Assembly (NCBI RefSeq): GCF_022919135.1
Contig: NZ_CP095049.1
Span: forward strand, 3,476,501-3,540,500
Origin: Hymenobacter cellulosivorans
GTDB taxonomy: Bacteria > Bacteroidota > Bacteroidia > Cytophagales > Hymenobacteraceae
Length of the DNA: 64,000 nucleotides
Direction: 5' to 3'
Shown: positions 1-9,600 of the stretch, piece after piece
Layout of the letters: every line of letters begins with the position of its first letter
How positions within the stretch are numbered: the first letter of the stretch is position 1
The notes under the pieces: generated by a model
Database searches by the model: none
The model's input: only the letters and a program-made list of their open reading frames with translations
What the model was told of the DNA's origin: nothing
Position numbers and translations under genes: made by a program

Positions 1-346
1 GCGGGTCCAGGGCGGCGCCTTCAGCCGGAAGGGCCTGGAAGGTGCCGGCATCCACGGCCGGAGGCAGCCCATTTAAGGCTTTTTGTGCTTGAGCCTCGGG
101 GCTACCGGCTTTCGGTATTCCCACGGCGGGTGCCGTAGCCGGACCCGAGTCCATGGTAATGTTGATGGTGTGGGCGTCGGTGCGGCGTTGCACGGGAGCG
201 GCAGGAGCCTCGCTCACGGACGGGGCTACTTCCTGAACAGCTTCCTGGGAAACTGATTTGGGAGCCTGAGCACGGGCGGCGGAGCTAATACCGAGTAGCA
301 GCAGGCCGCTGAGCAGGGCTGGGGCAAGGGTAGAGCGTTGAGTCAA
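1..346 (-). CDS. Secreted protein of unknown function, N-terminal part (runs off the window)
   Basis: An open frame on the minus strand runs from a TTG at 346-344 to the window edge. It opens with a typical signal peptide: a short polar start (LTQRST), a hydrophobic stretch (LAPALLSGLLLLGISSAA) and an ARAQ-type cleavage site. The mature part is rich in Ala, Pro, Glu and Gln, so no domain can be named from what is visible. There is no in-frame ATG between the TTG and an upstream TGA, so TTG is the best start. A consensus promoter lies about 90 bases upstream. The product is probably exported; function unknown. Confidence 0.5.
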   Translation of the reverse strand, partial: MTQRSTLAPALLSGLLLLGISSAARAQAPKSVSQEAVQEVAPSVSEAPAAPVQRRTDAHTINITMDSGPATAPAVGIPKAGSPEAQAQKALNGLPPAVDAGTFQALPAEGAALDP

Positions 347-435
347 AGCGGGTGCAATAAGGTAGGGGAGGGGTAGCGCTCAAACCTGTTGAAAAAGAAC
401 AGGGGAGCGGGGAAGACGCAATGGGGTATACTCGA

Positions 436-466
436 CAAAGGTAGGGGCCCTTATTAGGCCCGACAA
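436..466 (-). promoter_or_regulatory. Bacteroidota-type promoter for the partial secreted gene
   Basis: The minus strand reads TTG (466-464), a 20-base spacer, then TACCTTTG (443-436). This matches the Bacteroidota sigma consensus TTTG-N19-21-TAnnTTTG. It points at the secreted gene starting at 346. Confidence 0.55.
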
Positions 467-558
467 TACCTACTTGTAGGTATTCTAGGTGCGCTTTCTT
501 CCCCTCTTGCCTCCTTATTACTCGCTACAAAAGCATCTGGCCCTGCTTCTATTACCTC

Positions 559-1632
559 GTGTGCTTAACGCTCGCTGGGTTCGTCCAACAGCCCAAATCC
601 GTCAATCACGCCGTCGATGCTTTCATCGGGCAGCAAATGAAAGCCCTCAGTATTCCCGGGCTGGCGGTAGCCGTGATTAAGAACGGCAAACGAGTAAAAG
701 TCAGCGCGTACGGTACTGCCAATCTTGAATGGAATTGTCCGGTCACAATCCACACCAACTTTCAGATTGCGTCGTGTACCAAGTTGCTGACTTCCACGCT
801 CGTGCTCAAAGCCATTCATGCCGGCAAGCTGCGCCTGGAGGACCCCATCGGCAAGTACCTGGACTCCATTCCCACCAGCTGGCAACCCCTCCGCGTCCAG
901 CACCTGCTCTCGCATACGAGCGGGCTCCGCGAATTTCGGGGAGAGACGTATGCGTCAACTGCCACCGTCGTGCGGGCCCTCAAGGACTCCACCTTGGAGT
1001 ACGAACCGGTTACCAGGCAGCACTATGCACAGGCGGATTTTATGCTTGCGGGCCACATCCTGGAAAAGATCTACGGCAAACCTTTTCCACAAATTCTGCG
1101 CGAGGGGGTCTTGCTCCCACTGCACATGACGGATAGGGCCTACGACATGGAACGGCGCGTGGGCTCAATTATGCGCACGGACCTGATTCCGCAAAAGGCC
1201 ACCACGTACTACGACTGGGAAAAGCAGCTGCGAGCCTATAAATTTATCTACCCCCAGTACTCTTACACGGCGGGGGGATATTTTTCCTCCATCGACGACC
1301 TAGCCAACTGGGCCATTGGGCTGGATCAGAACGTGCTCTTCCCGGCTTCCTTTGCTAACCCCCTGCTGTATACGCGCGGCTCCGTTGGCGGGAAACCTTC
1401 AGCTTTCAGTGCCGCCGGCTGGGGTTTGCCGGAGGAGGAAACGAGCATTACGTATGCGGGCCACAGCGGCGGGCCGGGACTGGGGGATGTCTGGCGTTTC
1501 CCCGAGGAAGGCTACACGGTTGTAGTGGTCACCAACGACGGCGAACTGTTGCCGGGCCTGGCGCGCGCCATTGCCGCCTTTTACGTCCCCGGATTAGCTC
1601 GCACCACGGCGCTTAAGAAGTTTGAGCGCTAG
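559..1632 (+). CDS. Serine hydrolase, beta-lactamase/class C penicillin-binding family
   Basis: This 357-residue protein has the class C beta-lactamase fold signature. The nucleophile motif SxxK appears as SCTK (about residues 71-74), followed by the family's SHTSGL segment. YAQAD stands where YxN is usual, and HSGGPG stands for the third (KTG/HxG) motif. Such proteins are exported peptidases or esterases rather than true beta-lactamases. The GTG at 559 leaves only half a signal peptide (CLTLAGFVQQ). The same frame stays open upstream and encodes more hydrophobic residues, with TAC AAA AGC at 526 where an ATG AAA AGC start would be expected. The true start may therefore be upstream, or lost. 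It is a single gene; the neighbour downstream is convergent. Confidence 0.8.
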   Translation: MCLTLAGFVQQPKSVNHAVDAFIGQQMKALSIPGLAVAVIKNGKRVKVSAYGTANLEWNCPVTIHTNFQIASCTKLLTSTLVLKAIHAGKLRLEDPIGKYLDSIPTSWQPLRVQHLLSHTSGLREFRGETYASTATVVRALKDSTLEYEPVTRQHYAQADFMLAGHILEKIYGKPFPQILREGVLLPLHMTDRAYDMERRVGSIMRTDLIPQKATTYYDWEKQLRAYKFIYPQYSYTAGGYFSSIDDLANWAIGLDQNVLFPASFANPLLYTRGSVGGKPSAFSAAGWGLPEEETSITYAGHSGGPGLGDVWRFPEEGYTVVVVTNDGELLPGLARAIAAFYVPGLARTTALKKFER

Positions 1633-1752
1633 AACTGAACACTTCGTCATTTGCCCTTCGATGAGGCGTGCACAAATTAGAAAATTTGAACAAGGGCAGG
1701 CCAATGAGGTCAGGCTTTCAGTAGCTTGTGAGAGGCACATAGGCAGTGCCGG

Positions 1753-3114
1753 CTAGCCCACAGCCGCAGCGCCAGTTTGCACCGAGGCGCGCAACTCCGT
1801 GAGCAGAGCATACAGTCCTACATAGGTGCGGTTCAGGTAAATAAAGTGCTCGGAGCCCCGGGGCTCCCGCTGCTGCCGAAGCTCGGGCTGCTGCATTAGG
1901 TCGTCGCCGAGCTGATAGAGAGCTGCCATATAAGCCGGGTCGCCGAAGTCGAAGGCAGCCTGGCGGAAAGGGCGGCCTACAAGTTCGAGCGAGGCCTGCA
2001 TGGTGCGTAGGTAAAATTCCCGGCGGGACGGGGCATCCTCGGGGCGCAGCACGCCGGCCTGGGTCAGTAGATCGGCCAGGCGAGTTTCGTCAGCCAGGGT
2101 TTCGGGCGTGAGCAGGGCCGTAAACAGCGCGTACACGTCGGCCGGAATTTCCTTGACGCAGCCAAAGTCCAACACGCCCACCGTGCCGCCATTGTCGGCC
2201 CGCAGCAGGAAGTTGCCGGGGTGCGGGTCGGCGTGCACCCGGTGCAGGGTGTGGAGTTGAAAGGCGTAAAAGTCCCACAACGCTTGTCCGAGCTGGTTGC
2301 GCACTTCTTGGCTTGGGTTCGTAGCCAGAAACTCCTTCAGGTGCTGGCCCGGCAGCCAGTCCATGGTTAATACCCGGTTGGTGGACAGCTCGGGGTAGTA
2401 GCGCGGAAATTCCAGGTGCGCAATGTGGGCACACTCGGCGGCTATTTCGGTGCCGCGCTGCAATTCCAGGGCATAGTTGGTTTCCTCCAGCAGGCGGGCT
2501 TCTACTTCCTCCAGGTAGGGCCGCACCTGAGCTTCATCCAGGCCCAGTACTCGCAGGGCAATAGGTTTCACCAGCCGGATGTCCGAACGGATGCTGTCGG
2601 CTACGCCCGGGTACTGCACCTTCACGGCCAGCGTACGGTCATCTTTACGAGCCCGGTGCACCTGCCCAATGCTAGCCGCCTGCCGGGCGTTGATGTCGAA
2701 TTCGTCGAAAACCTCAAACGGGGAGCGGCCGAAAGCATCCCGCAGCACCTTGGTTACCAGCGGACCTGATAGGGGCGGGCTCTGGTACTGGGCCTGGGCA
2801 AACAGGTCGGAGTAGGCCGTCGGGAGCATATTTTTCTCCATGGCCAGCATCTGGGCCACCTTGAGCACCGAGCCTTTCATCTCGCTCAACGCACCGTAGA
2901 GCTCGGCAGCGTTGGCCGCGTGCAGGTCCTCGGTTTCACTCGTGACGCCGGCTGCACGTTTGGCGTAGTGCTTCACGTAGTTGGCCCCCACTTTTAGGCC
3001 AGTTTTGGCAAAGCGGGCCGCCCGGGCCACTTTCGTGGTGGGCAAGGAGGCCAACTGCCGGGAGTCGGTTGGCGCGGAGGCTGCCGATCCGGACGTATTC
3101 AGGTCGTCACTCAT
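1753..3114 (-). CDS. ABC1/UbiB (AarF) family atypical kinase
   Basis: The 453-residue protein carries UbiB-family landmarks in order: a KxGQ-like helix (KGSVLKVAQML, about residue 80), the Ala-rich loop AASIGQVH (about 146), the lysine segment AVKVQYPG (about 163), the catalytic-loop equivalent HADPHPGNFLL (about 295) and VLDFG (about 314) as the metal-binding DFG. Family members bind ADP/ATP and support isoprenoid-quinone or lipid homeostasis; the substrate is not visible here. Unlike many UbiB proteins there is no clear C-terminal membrane hairpin. Its ATG overlaps the stop of the TetR-like gene (TAATG), so the two are translationally coupled and probably work together. Confidence 0.85.
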   Translation of the reverse strand: MSDDLNTSGSAASAPTDSRQLASLPTTKVARAARFAKTGLKVGANYVKHYAKRAAGVTSETEDLHAANAAELYGALSEMKGSVLKVAQMLAMEKNMLPTAYSDLFAQAQYQSPPLSGPLVTKVLRDAFGRSPFEVFDEFDINARQAASIGQVHRARKDDRTLAVKVQYPGVADSIRSDIRLVKPIALRVLGLDEAQVRPYLEEVEARLLEETNYALELQRGTEIAAECAHIAHLEFPRYYPELSTNRVLTMDWLPGQHLKEFLATNPSQEVRNQLGQALWDFYAFQLHTLHRVHADPHPGNFLLRADNGGTVGVLDFGCVKEIPADVYALFTALLTPETLADETRLADLLTQAGVLRPEDAPSRREFYLRTMQASLELVGRPFRQAAFDFGDPAYMAALYQLGDDLMQQPELRQQREPRGSEHFIYLNRTYVGLYALLTELRASVQTGAAAVG

Positions 3115-3746
3115 TAGCGGCGGTTTACCAGAAAGCGGGCCAGGTCCAGGGCCGAATCCAGGGTGTTGCGGCCCACCAAGTCAAAGCTCAGCGTTACGGC
3201 TTTTTCAATGGCCGCGTCGGTGCGCTCGAAGTTCAGGGAATCGTCTTTAGCGAAGAAGCCCAGCACAAACAGGGCCTGCTGCCAGAACAGGCGAGGATAC
3301 TGCTCCTGCACCAGGGGCCGTACGGCTACTTCCTCGGTCCGCTTGCCTTCCTGCAAAATGTCCTGCACGAACTGCTCGAAGTCCTGGCGGAAATCGTCGA
3401 GCACCCGCGGCGTCAGGCCAGGCATGCGGTGTAAGGAACGGCGCAACGAGTTCAGGGCGTAGCTGCGGTTCTGCTTGAGCAACTCCAGCAACGTGTAATA
3501 GAAGCCCAGTAGCTTTTCGCGGGCCCCATACTGTTCCCACACCGGCTCGGTAGCGGCACGCTGCCGGGCCTGCCGGGCAAAGTCGGCCCAGATTTCCCGG
3601 TCGATGGCGTCGAAATTGGCGTAGTACTGGTAGAATTCCGCCTCCGGAATGTTGAGCTTGCTGGTCAGCTTATACACCGACGCGGGCGGGGTGCCCTTGC
3701 GGAGCACGTAGTCGAGGTAAGCCTGTTTGATGCGGTCCTTGTCCAT
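3114..3746 (-). CDS. TetR/AcrR family-like transcriptional regulator
   Basis: A 210-residue protein with a TetR-like N-terminal helix-turn-helix (about residues 5-50; the recognition region includes YKLTSKLNIPEAEFYQYY), followed by an all-helical ligand/dimer domain. The HTH departs from the usual GxxxxxxYxHF pattern, so it is a divergent member. Its stop codon shares one base with the UbiB kinase start (TAATG at 3112-3116), so the pair forms one transcription unit. It may regulate this operon or form part of the same lipid/membrane function. The ligand is unknown. Confidence 0.7.
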   Translation of the reverse strand: MDKDRIKQAYLDYVLRKGTPPASVYKLTSKLNIPEAEFYQYYANFDAIDREIWADFARQARQRAATEPVWEQYGAREKLLGFYYTLLELLKQNRSYALNSLRRSLHRMPGLTPRVLDDFRQDFEQFVQDILQEGKRTEEVAVRPLVQEQYPRLFWQQALFVLGFFAKDDSLNFERTDAAIEKAVTLSFDLVGRNTLDSALDLARFLVNRR

Positions 3747-3764
3747 AAGAAGTGGAATGCTTGG

Positions 3765-4208
3765 CTAAACGGAGCCGGTGTGGTAAAGCTGACCCAGGTG
3801 ATGATCCAGATGCGTCAGGTAATCTTCAATTACTAAACCCAGCGAAACCAACTCTGGTTTGTCCCGGCCCCAGTTTATTAAGGAAGAAAGCTGGGCGGTG
3901 GGCACCTGCGTTGCCAACCGGGCAAAATGCCGGTTCAGCAGCACCCACAACTGCAGTAGCTCATTCGAAGGATACGTCTGGTAATCAGCGGCCTGTACCC
4001 AGGCGTTCTGCTCATACACAATGTGTGCCCCCGGCTGATGCTGGGCCACAACAACACGCCGGATATTGGTCTGGGCCGAATCAATCAGGTGACCCAGGAT
4101 TTCCTTCTTACTCCACTTGTTGGGGGACGGCCGCCGCTGCAGCTCGTCTTCGGAAAGGCTGCGCCAGAAAGTGCTTACCTCGGCAATGCGTTGCTCTATC
4201 GGACTCAT
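3765..4208 (-). CDS. DinB superfamily protein
   Basis: A 147-residue four-helix protein with the DinB/YfiT metal-site pattern: the first histidine in KEILGHLIDSA (about residue 37) and the paired histidines near the C terminus in THLDHHLGQL. The motif WSKKEILGHL is typical of the Bacteroidota DinB_2 subgroup. These proteins are Zn or Ni-dependent hydrolases or thiol transferases, but no substrate can be assigned. It lies only 18 bases downstream of the TetR start on the same strand, so it is transcribed upstream-first on the minus strand and may share a transcript with the TetR/UbiB pair. Confidence 0.78.
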   Translation of the reverse strand: MSPIEQRIAEVSTFWRSLSEDELQRRPSPNKWSKKEILGHLIDSAQTNIRRVVVAQHQPGAHIVYEQNAWVQAADYQTYPSNELLQLWVLLNRHFARLATQVPTAQLSSLINWGRDKPELVSLGLVIEDYLTHLDHHLGQLYHTGSV

Positions 4209-4271
4209 TTCTATTGACTGAGGCTTCGACTAAGGAAAACCAGGGAAGGGAACCACTAAACAGACACTAAG

Positions 4272-5591
4272 CTAGCTGGCACCCTGATAAGCGGCGCGAA
4301 ATGTAGCAATGGCCCGCTCCCGGGCAAACTTATGATCGACAATGGGCTTGGGATACTCGCAGGTGCCAAATTCGGGTACCCACTGCCAGACGTAGGCAAA
4401 GGTGGCATCATACTGTTCCTGCTGACTTTGCGGGCTGTACACCCGAAACCACGGCGCGGCCACGGCTCCGGTGCCGGCCATCCATTGCCAGTTGCCCACG
4501 TTCTGGGCCATGTCGTAGTCGAGCAGCTTGTCGGCAAAGTATCGGTCACCCCAGCGCCAGTCGATAAGCAGGTGCTTGACCAGAAAGCCCGCCGCGGCAA
4601 TCCGGGCCCGGTTGGGCATGTAGCCGGTCTGGTTGAGCTCCCGCATGCCAGCATCGACGAGCGGGTAGCCGGTGCGGCCCTCGCACCAGGCCTGGAATTC
4701 TGCTTCATTGTTGCGGTAGGGCACTTGGCGCAGGCGTGGGTCGTAGCTTTCGGTGGCCGTGTAGGGAAAGTGCCAGAGCAGCATCATGAAAAAGTCCCGC
4801 CAGATCAACTCGTTCAGCAGCTTGGGATTTAGCTCCCGGGCCTGCCGCATCAGCTCCCGCACGCTCAGCGTCCCAAAGCGCAAATGCACCGAGCGGCGCG
4901 TGCTGCTGTTCACCAAGCCAGGTTTGTCGCGGGTGTTGTGGTAGTTGCGCACCAGCTCCTCGGCCGGCAGCTCAGCGGCAGGTACCTCCTGCTCAAACCG
5001 TTCGAAGCCCATCTGTTCCAGTGTCGGGCGCGGCGCGGCACCGGGCAGCTGAGCCAGATTTACCTTGGTAAATAAGTCCCGCGAAGGGTAGGGCACCAAA
5101 TGCTCGTCGCGCAGGGCGGCCAGCCAAGCTTTGCTGTAGGCCCCAAACACCTTGGGCGGCGTGCCCGACTTGCTCAGAATTTCATTCTTGGCAAAAATCA
5201 CCTGGTCCTTATACAGCTGCAGCTCCGCCCCGGCTTGTTGCAGCAGTTCGGCCACGGCCGCGTCGCGCACGGCAGCGTAGGGCTCGTAGTCTTCGTTGGT
5301 GTACACGGCGGCTACATCGTGCTGCTGCGTGAGCTGGGCAAAAACCTCCAGCGGCTTGCCATAAAAGGCCAAAAACGTACCGCCGGCCTGCTCGGTCTGC
5401 CGGGCCAGGCGCTCCACCTCATCGTAGATAAAGGTTACCCGGGCGTCGCGGCGGCTGGGCAGCAAGTCCAGGATTTCCCGGTCGTAGATAAACAGCGGCA
5501 CGACCGGGTAGCCGCTTTGCAAAGCCGCCGTCAGGCCCGCATTGTCGTGCTGCCGTAAGTCGCGCCGGTGCCAGAACAAGGCTATTTTCAT
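4272..5591 (-). CDS. phr: Deoxyribodipyrimidine photolyase (cryptochrome/photolyase family)
   Basis: A 439-residue light-dependent DNA repair enzyme that splits cyclobutane pyrimidine dimers using FADH-. The N-terminal Rossmann-like antenna domain begins ALFWHRRDLRQHDN, the hallmark of class I photolyases. The C-terminal FAD-binding domain shows STRRSVHLRFGTLSVREL, WRDFFMMLLWHFP, GYPLVDAGMREL and the terminal NWQWMAGTG stretch with conserved tryptophans. Length fits class I CPD photolyases. It stands alone between two repeat-containing or short spacers. A light-repair gene fits with the BLUF photoreceptors near 28 kb. Confidence 0.9.
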   Translation of the reverse strand: MKIALFWHRRDLRQHDNAGLTAALQSGYPVVPLFIYDREILDLLPSRRDARVTFIYDEVERLARQTEQAGGTFLAFYGKPLEVFAQLTQQHDVAAVYTNEDYEPYAAVRDAAVAELLQQAGAELQLYKDQVIFAKNEILSKSGTPPKVFGAYSKAWLAALRDEHLVPYPSRDLFTKVNLAQLPGAAPRPTLEQMGFERFEQEVPAAELPAEELVRNYHNTRDKPGLVNSSTRRSVHLRFGTLSVRELMRQARELNPKLLNELIWRDFFMMLLWHFPYTATESYDPRLRQVPYRNNEAEFQAWCEGRTGYPLVDAGMRELNQTGYMPNRARIAAAGFLVKHLLIDWRWGDRYFADKLLDYDMAQNVGNWQWMAGTGAVAAPWFRVYSPQSQQEQYDATFAYVWQWVPEFGTCEYPKPIVDHKFARERAIATFRAAYQGAS

Positions 5592-5595
5592 TGCT

Positions 5596-5710
5596 TCGCT
5601 TAGTTGTTAGTTGCTCGTTGTCAGTTGTTAGTTATTGGTTGTTCGTTGTTCGTTGTCAGTTGTAAGGTCGGTTGACGCCTGCTCCTAACAACTGACAACG
5701 AGCAACTAAA
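5596..5710. repeat. Intergenic inverted repeat built of GTTAGTTG/GTTCGTTG words
   Basis: The left half repeats words such as GTTAGTTGCTCGTTG and GTTGTCAGTTG; the right half (about 5685-5708) reads CTAACAACTGACAACGAGC, its reverse complement. The element would fold into a long hairpin. A related element occurs at 31848-31952. It fills the gap between the SDR and photolyase genes. Confidence 0.75.
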
Positions 5711-5712
5711 AA

Positions 5713-6429
5713 TTACTTCAGCTTGCCCAAACCCCCATCCACGGGCATGACCTGCCCGGTGATGAAGCCGCTGTGGTTGGAAAGCAGGAAGGAGGCCATG
5801 TAGGCTAGGTCCTCGGGCTGGCCGATACGCTGCAGCGGGTGGCGCTTGGCCCCAGCCTCTGCTTTCTCGGGTGAGTTAAGCAAGGGCGCGGCCAAAGGTG
5901 TATTGGTCAAAGAAGGCGCAATAGCGTTGACGCGAATGTTGCTGCCGGCGTACTCGGCGGCCAGGGCCCGGGTGAGGCCTTCCACCGCAGCTTTGGCCGT
6001 GGCAATACTGGTGTGGAAACTCATGCCCGTGGTGGCCGCCACGGTGCTAAAGAGCACTACCGAAGCGCCTTCGGCCTTTTTGAGCTTCTTCATCGTGGCC
6101 TGCAACACCTGCACCGCACCCAGCACGTTCAGCTCGAAGTCGGAGCGGAAGTCATCCAGTGGAATTCGCTCGAAGGGCCGGAGCTTGATGCTGCCGGGGC
6201 AGTATACCACGCCGTGCAGGGTTTCGGGGAGCTGGGTCAGCAGTTCGGCCGGTAGCGGCTGGGTAGCATCGGCCTCAAAGTGGGTTGTGCTCAACTCAGC
6301 CAGCTCGGGCGAAAGGTGGCGGGAAATAGTGAAGAGCTTGGCTTCCAGCGTGTGCAGGAGCTGAGCGGTGGCCAGGCCAATGCCGGAGGAAGCGCCGACG
6401 AGCAAAATATTCTTTTCTGAAAAGTTCAT
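5713..6429 (-). CDS. Short-chain dehydrogenase/reductase (SDR)
   Basis: A 238-residue classical SDR. The N-terminal cofactor motif GASSGIG follows MNFSEKNILLV, and the active site is the usual Ser plus YxxxK type; here the Tyr position reads HTSIATAKAAVEG, so the catalytic Tyr appears replaced (T-S-I-A-T-A-K). The C-terminal NHSGFITGQVMPVDGGLG is typical of the family. An in-frame ATG lies 33 bases upstream, but the start at 6429 is preferred because the cofactor motif then begins close to the N terminus, as usual. The substrate is unknown; the missing Tyr makes normal oxidoreductase activity uncertain. Confidence 0.82.
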   Translation of the reverse strand: MNFSEKNILLVGASSGIGLATAQLLHTLEAKLFTISRHLSPELAELSTTHFEADATQPLPAELLTQLPETLHGVVYCPGSIKLRPFERIPLDDFRSDFELNVLGAVQVLQATMKKLKKAEGASVVLFSTVAATTGMSFHTSIATAKAAVEGLTRALAAEYAGSNIRVNAIAPSLTNTPLAAPLLNSPEKAEAGAKRHPLQRIGQPEDLAYMASFLLSNHSGFITGQVMPVDGGLGKLK

Positions 6430-6477
6430 GGGTGGAGTAGTGCCGAGGTTGTGAAAACACAACTGAGCCAGCTCCCC

Positions 6478-6499
6478 AAGGTTTATATCTTGTAACCTT
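6478..6499. promoter_or_regulatory. Candidate operator palindrome upstream of the SDR gene
   Basis: AAGGTT and AACCTT flank a 10-base AT-rich spacer (6484-6493), an exact dyad in the divergent region between the SDR gene and pyruvate carboxylase. A second small dyad (GTTGTG/CACAAC) lies at about 6449-6464. Function is inferred only. Confidence 0.3.
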
Positions 6500-6640
6500 A
6501 ATGCAAAAAATAACGAATGTTTGTTTGCGAATTGCAGCAGTTAGCAAAAATTCGCTGCAAAATTCTAGGGTTTACCTGCCTTTTTCCTAGCTTTCCGACC
6601 TCAACGCTCTTTCCACTGCCAAACACGTCTACCGTAGTCT

Positions 6641-9600
6641 ATGAACATCCGCAAACTGCTGGTCGCCAACCGGGGCGAAATCGCCATCCGCGTATTACGG
6701 GCCGCCACCGAGCTGGGCATTCCCACCGTGGCCATCTACACCTACGAGGACCGCTACTCGCTGCACCGCTATAAAGCCGATGAAGCCTACCAGATTGGCC
6801 GCGACGATGACCCGCTGAAGCCCTACCTGGATATTGAAGGCATTTTGCGCGTTGCCAAGGCCAACGGCGTGGACGCTATTCACCCCGGCTACGGCTTCTT
6901 GTCAGAAAACGCAACGCTGGCCCGGCGCTGCGGGGAGGAAGGCATCATCTTCGTCGGACCACGCCCCGAAGTCATGGAAGCCCTTGGCGACAAAGTGGCA
7001 GCCAAAAAAGTGGCTGTGCAGTGCCAGGTACCCATCATTGAAAGCAGTGTCGAAGACCTCAACGACTTGGAAACCGCCCAGCGCGAAGCCAACCGCATCG
7101 GCTACCCGGTGATGCTGAAGGCAGCTAGCGGCGGCGGGGGCCGGGGCATGCGCGTCATCCGCGACGACGAGCAGCTGGAACGCGGCTTCTTCGAGGCCCG
7201 CAACGAGGCCCTGAAAGCCTTCGGCGACGACACCGTGTTTCTGGAGAAGTTTGTTGAGAACCCCAAGCACATCGAGGTGCAGCTCGTGGCCGACACCCAC
7301 GGCAACATCGTCCACCTCTACGAGCGGGACTGCTCGGTACAGCGCCGCTACCAGAAAGTGGTGGAGGTAGCGCCCTCGCTCAACCTGCCCGACCACATGC
7401 GCCACCTCTTATATGAGTATGCGCTGCGCCTGGGCCGGGCCGTGAACTACAACAACGTGGGTACGGTCGAATTTCTGGTCAACCCCGAAATGGACCGGAT
7501 TTACTTTATCGAGGTGAACCCCCGCATCCAGGTCGAGCATACCGTCACGGAAATGATTACCGGCATCGACCTGATTAAAACCCAGATATACATTGCCGAC
7601 GGTGCCCGGCTCTCGGACCCCGAAATCGGACTGGAAGTGGGAGGGAGGCCAATGAAAAACGGCTACGCCATTCAGTGCCGCATTACCACCGAAGACCCCG
7701 AAAACGACTTTAAGCCCGACTACGGCACCATCGTGGCCTACCGCTCGGCCGGGGGCTTCGGCATCCGTCTGGATCAGGGCTCGGTGTACCAGGGCGCCAA
7801 GATTTCACCGTTTTTCGACTCGCTGCTGGTGAAAGTGTCGGCCCACGCGCCCACGCTGGAAGGTGCGGCCTCCAAAATGGCCCGCACCCTGGACGAATTC
7901 CGCATCCGCGGGGTGCGCACCAATATCCAGTTCCTACAGAACATCATTGCCAACCCGACCTTCGTCGGCGGGCAGGCTAATGTGGACTTCATCAAGGACC
8001 ACCAGGAGCTGTTCAAATTCAAGCCGCGTCAGGACCGCGGCACCAAGATTCTGGGCTTCGTCGGTGATATTATCGTCAATGGTAACCCCGATGTGAAAGG
8101 GCTGATTGACCCGAAAAAAGAGCTGCGCAAACCCATTCTGCCCAAGTTCGACCTGGACGCGGCCTACCAGCCCGGCACTAAGAACAAGCTCACCGAACTG
8201 GGCCCCGAGGGCTTTGCCAAGTGGCTGCGCGAAGACCCGCTCGTTCACTACACCGATACCACCTTCCGCGACGCTCACCAGAGCCTGCTGGCCACCCGCA
8301 TGCGCACCTTCGACATGCTCAAAGTGGCTGAGCGCTACGCCAAGCTGCACCCCCAGACGTTTTCAATGGAGGTCTGGGGCGGCGCAACGTTCGACGTGGC
8401 TCTGCGCTTTCTGCACGAAGACCCCTGGGAGCGGCTGGCCAAAATCCGGGAAGCCGTGCCCAATATTTTGCTCCAGATGCTGATTCGCGGGGCCAACGGG
8501 GTGGGCTACAAGGCCTACCCGGATAACCTCACCGAGCGGTTTGTGCAGCAGGCCTGGGAAACCGGCGTCGACGTGTTCCGCATTTTCGACTCGCTCAACT
8601 GGATGCCGGGCATGGAGTCTTGCATCAACTTTGTGCGCAAGAAAACCAAAGGTCTGGCCGAAGCCAGCATCTGCTACACCGGTGACATTCTGGACCCCAA
8701 GCGCAACCAGAAATACTCCCTGGACTACTACCTGCGCCTGGCCAAGCAAATCGAGGATGCCGGGGCCCATATCCTGTGCATCAAGGACATGGCCGGCCTG
8801 CTCAAGCCCTACGCCGCTACCGAGCTCATCACCGCCCTGCGCGACACGGTCAACATCCCCATTCACCTGCACACCCACGACACCTCGTCGTTGCAGCCCG
8901 CTACTTACCTCAAGGCCGTAGAAGCCGGCGTGGATGTCATCGACGTGGCTATGGGCTCCTTGTCGGGCCTGACCTCCCAGCCCAATTTCAACTCGGTGGT
9001 GGAAATGTTCCGCGGCACGCCCCGGCACCGGGAGTTTGACCAGGACAGCCTCAACGACTTTTCCAACTACTGGGAAACGGTGCGCGAGTATTATTATCCG
9101 TTCGAGTCGGGCCTAAAAGCCGGCACGTCGGAGGTATTCCAGCACGAAATTCCCGGTGGTCAGTATTCCAACCTGCGCCCCCAGGCCGCCGCCCTGGGCC
9201 TCGGCGACAAATTTGAGCAGGTGAAAAAGACCTTTGCCGATGTCAACGAGCTGTTCGGCGACATCGTGAAGGTGACCCCGTCGTCGAAAGTGGTCGGCGA
9301 CATGGCTTTGTTCATGGTTTCCAACAACCTAACCACGAGCGACGTGCTCGAAAAAGGCCACTCCCTGAGCTTCCCAGAGTCGGTGCAGAGTTTGTTCCGC
9401 GGCGACATCGGACAACCGGAAGGCGGCTGGCCCCAGGAGCTGCAAAAGCTGATTCTTAAGGACGAAAAGCCCTTCACCGACCGGCCCAACGAACACCTCA
9501 AGCCCATTGATTTCAAGAAGGAGTGGAAGAAGTTTGAGGAGAAATTCGGCGAAGGCGTCAAGTTCACCGACCTGCTAAGCTACTTGCTCTACCCCAAGGT

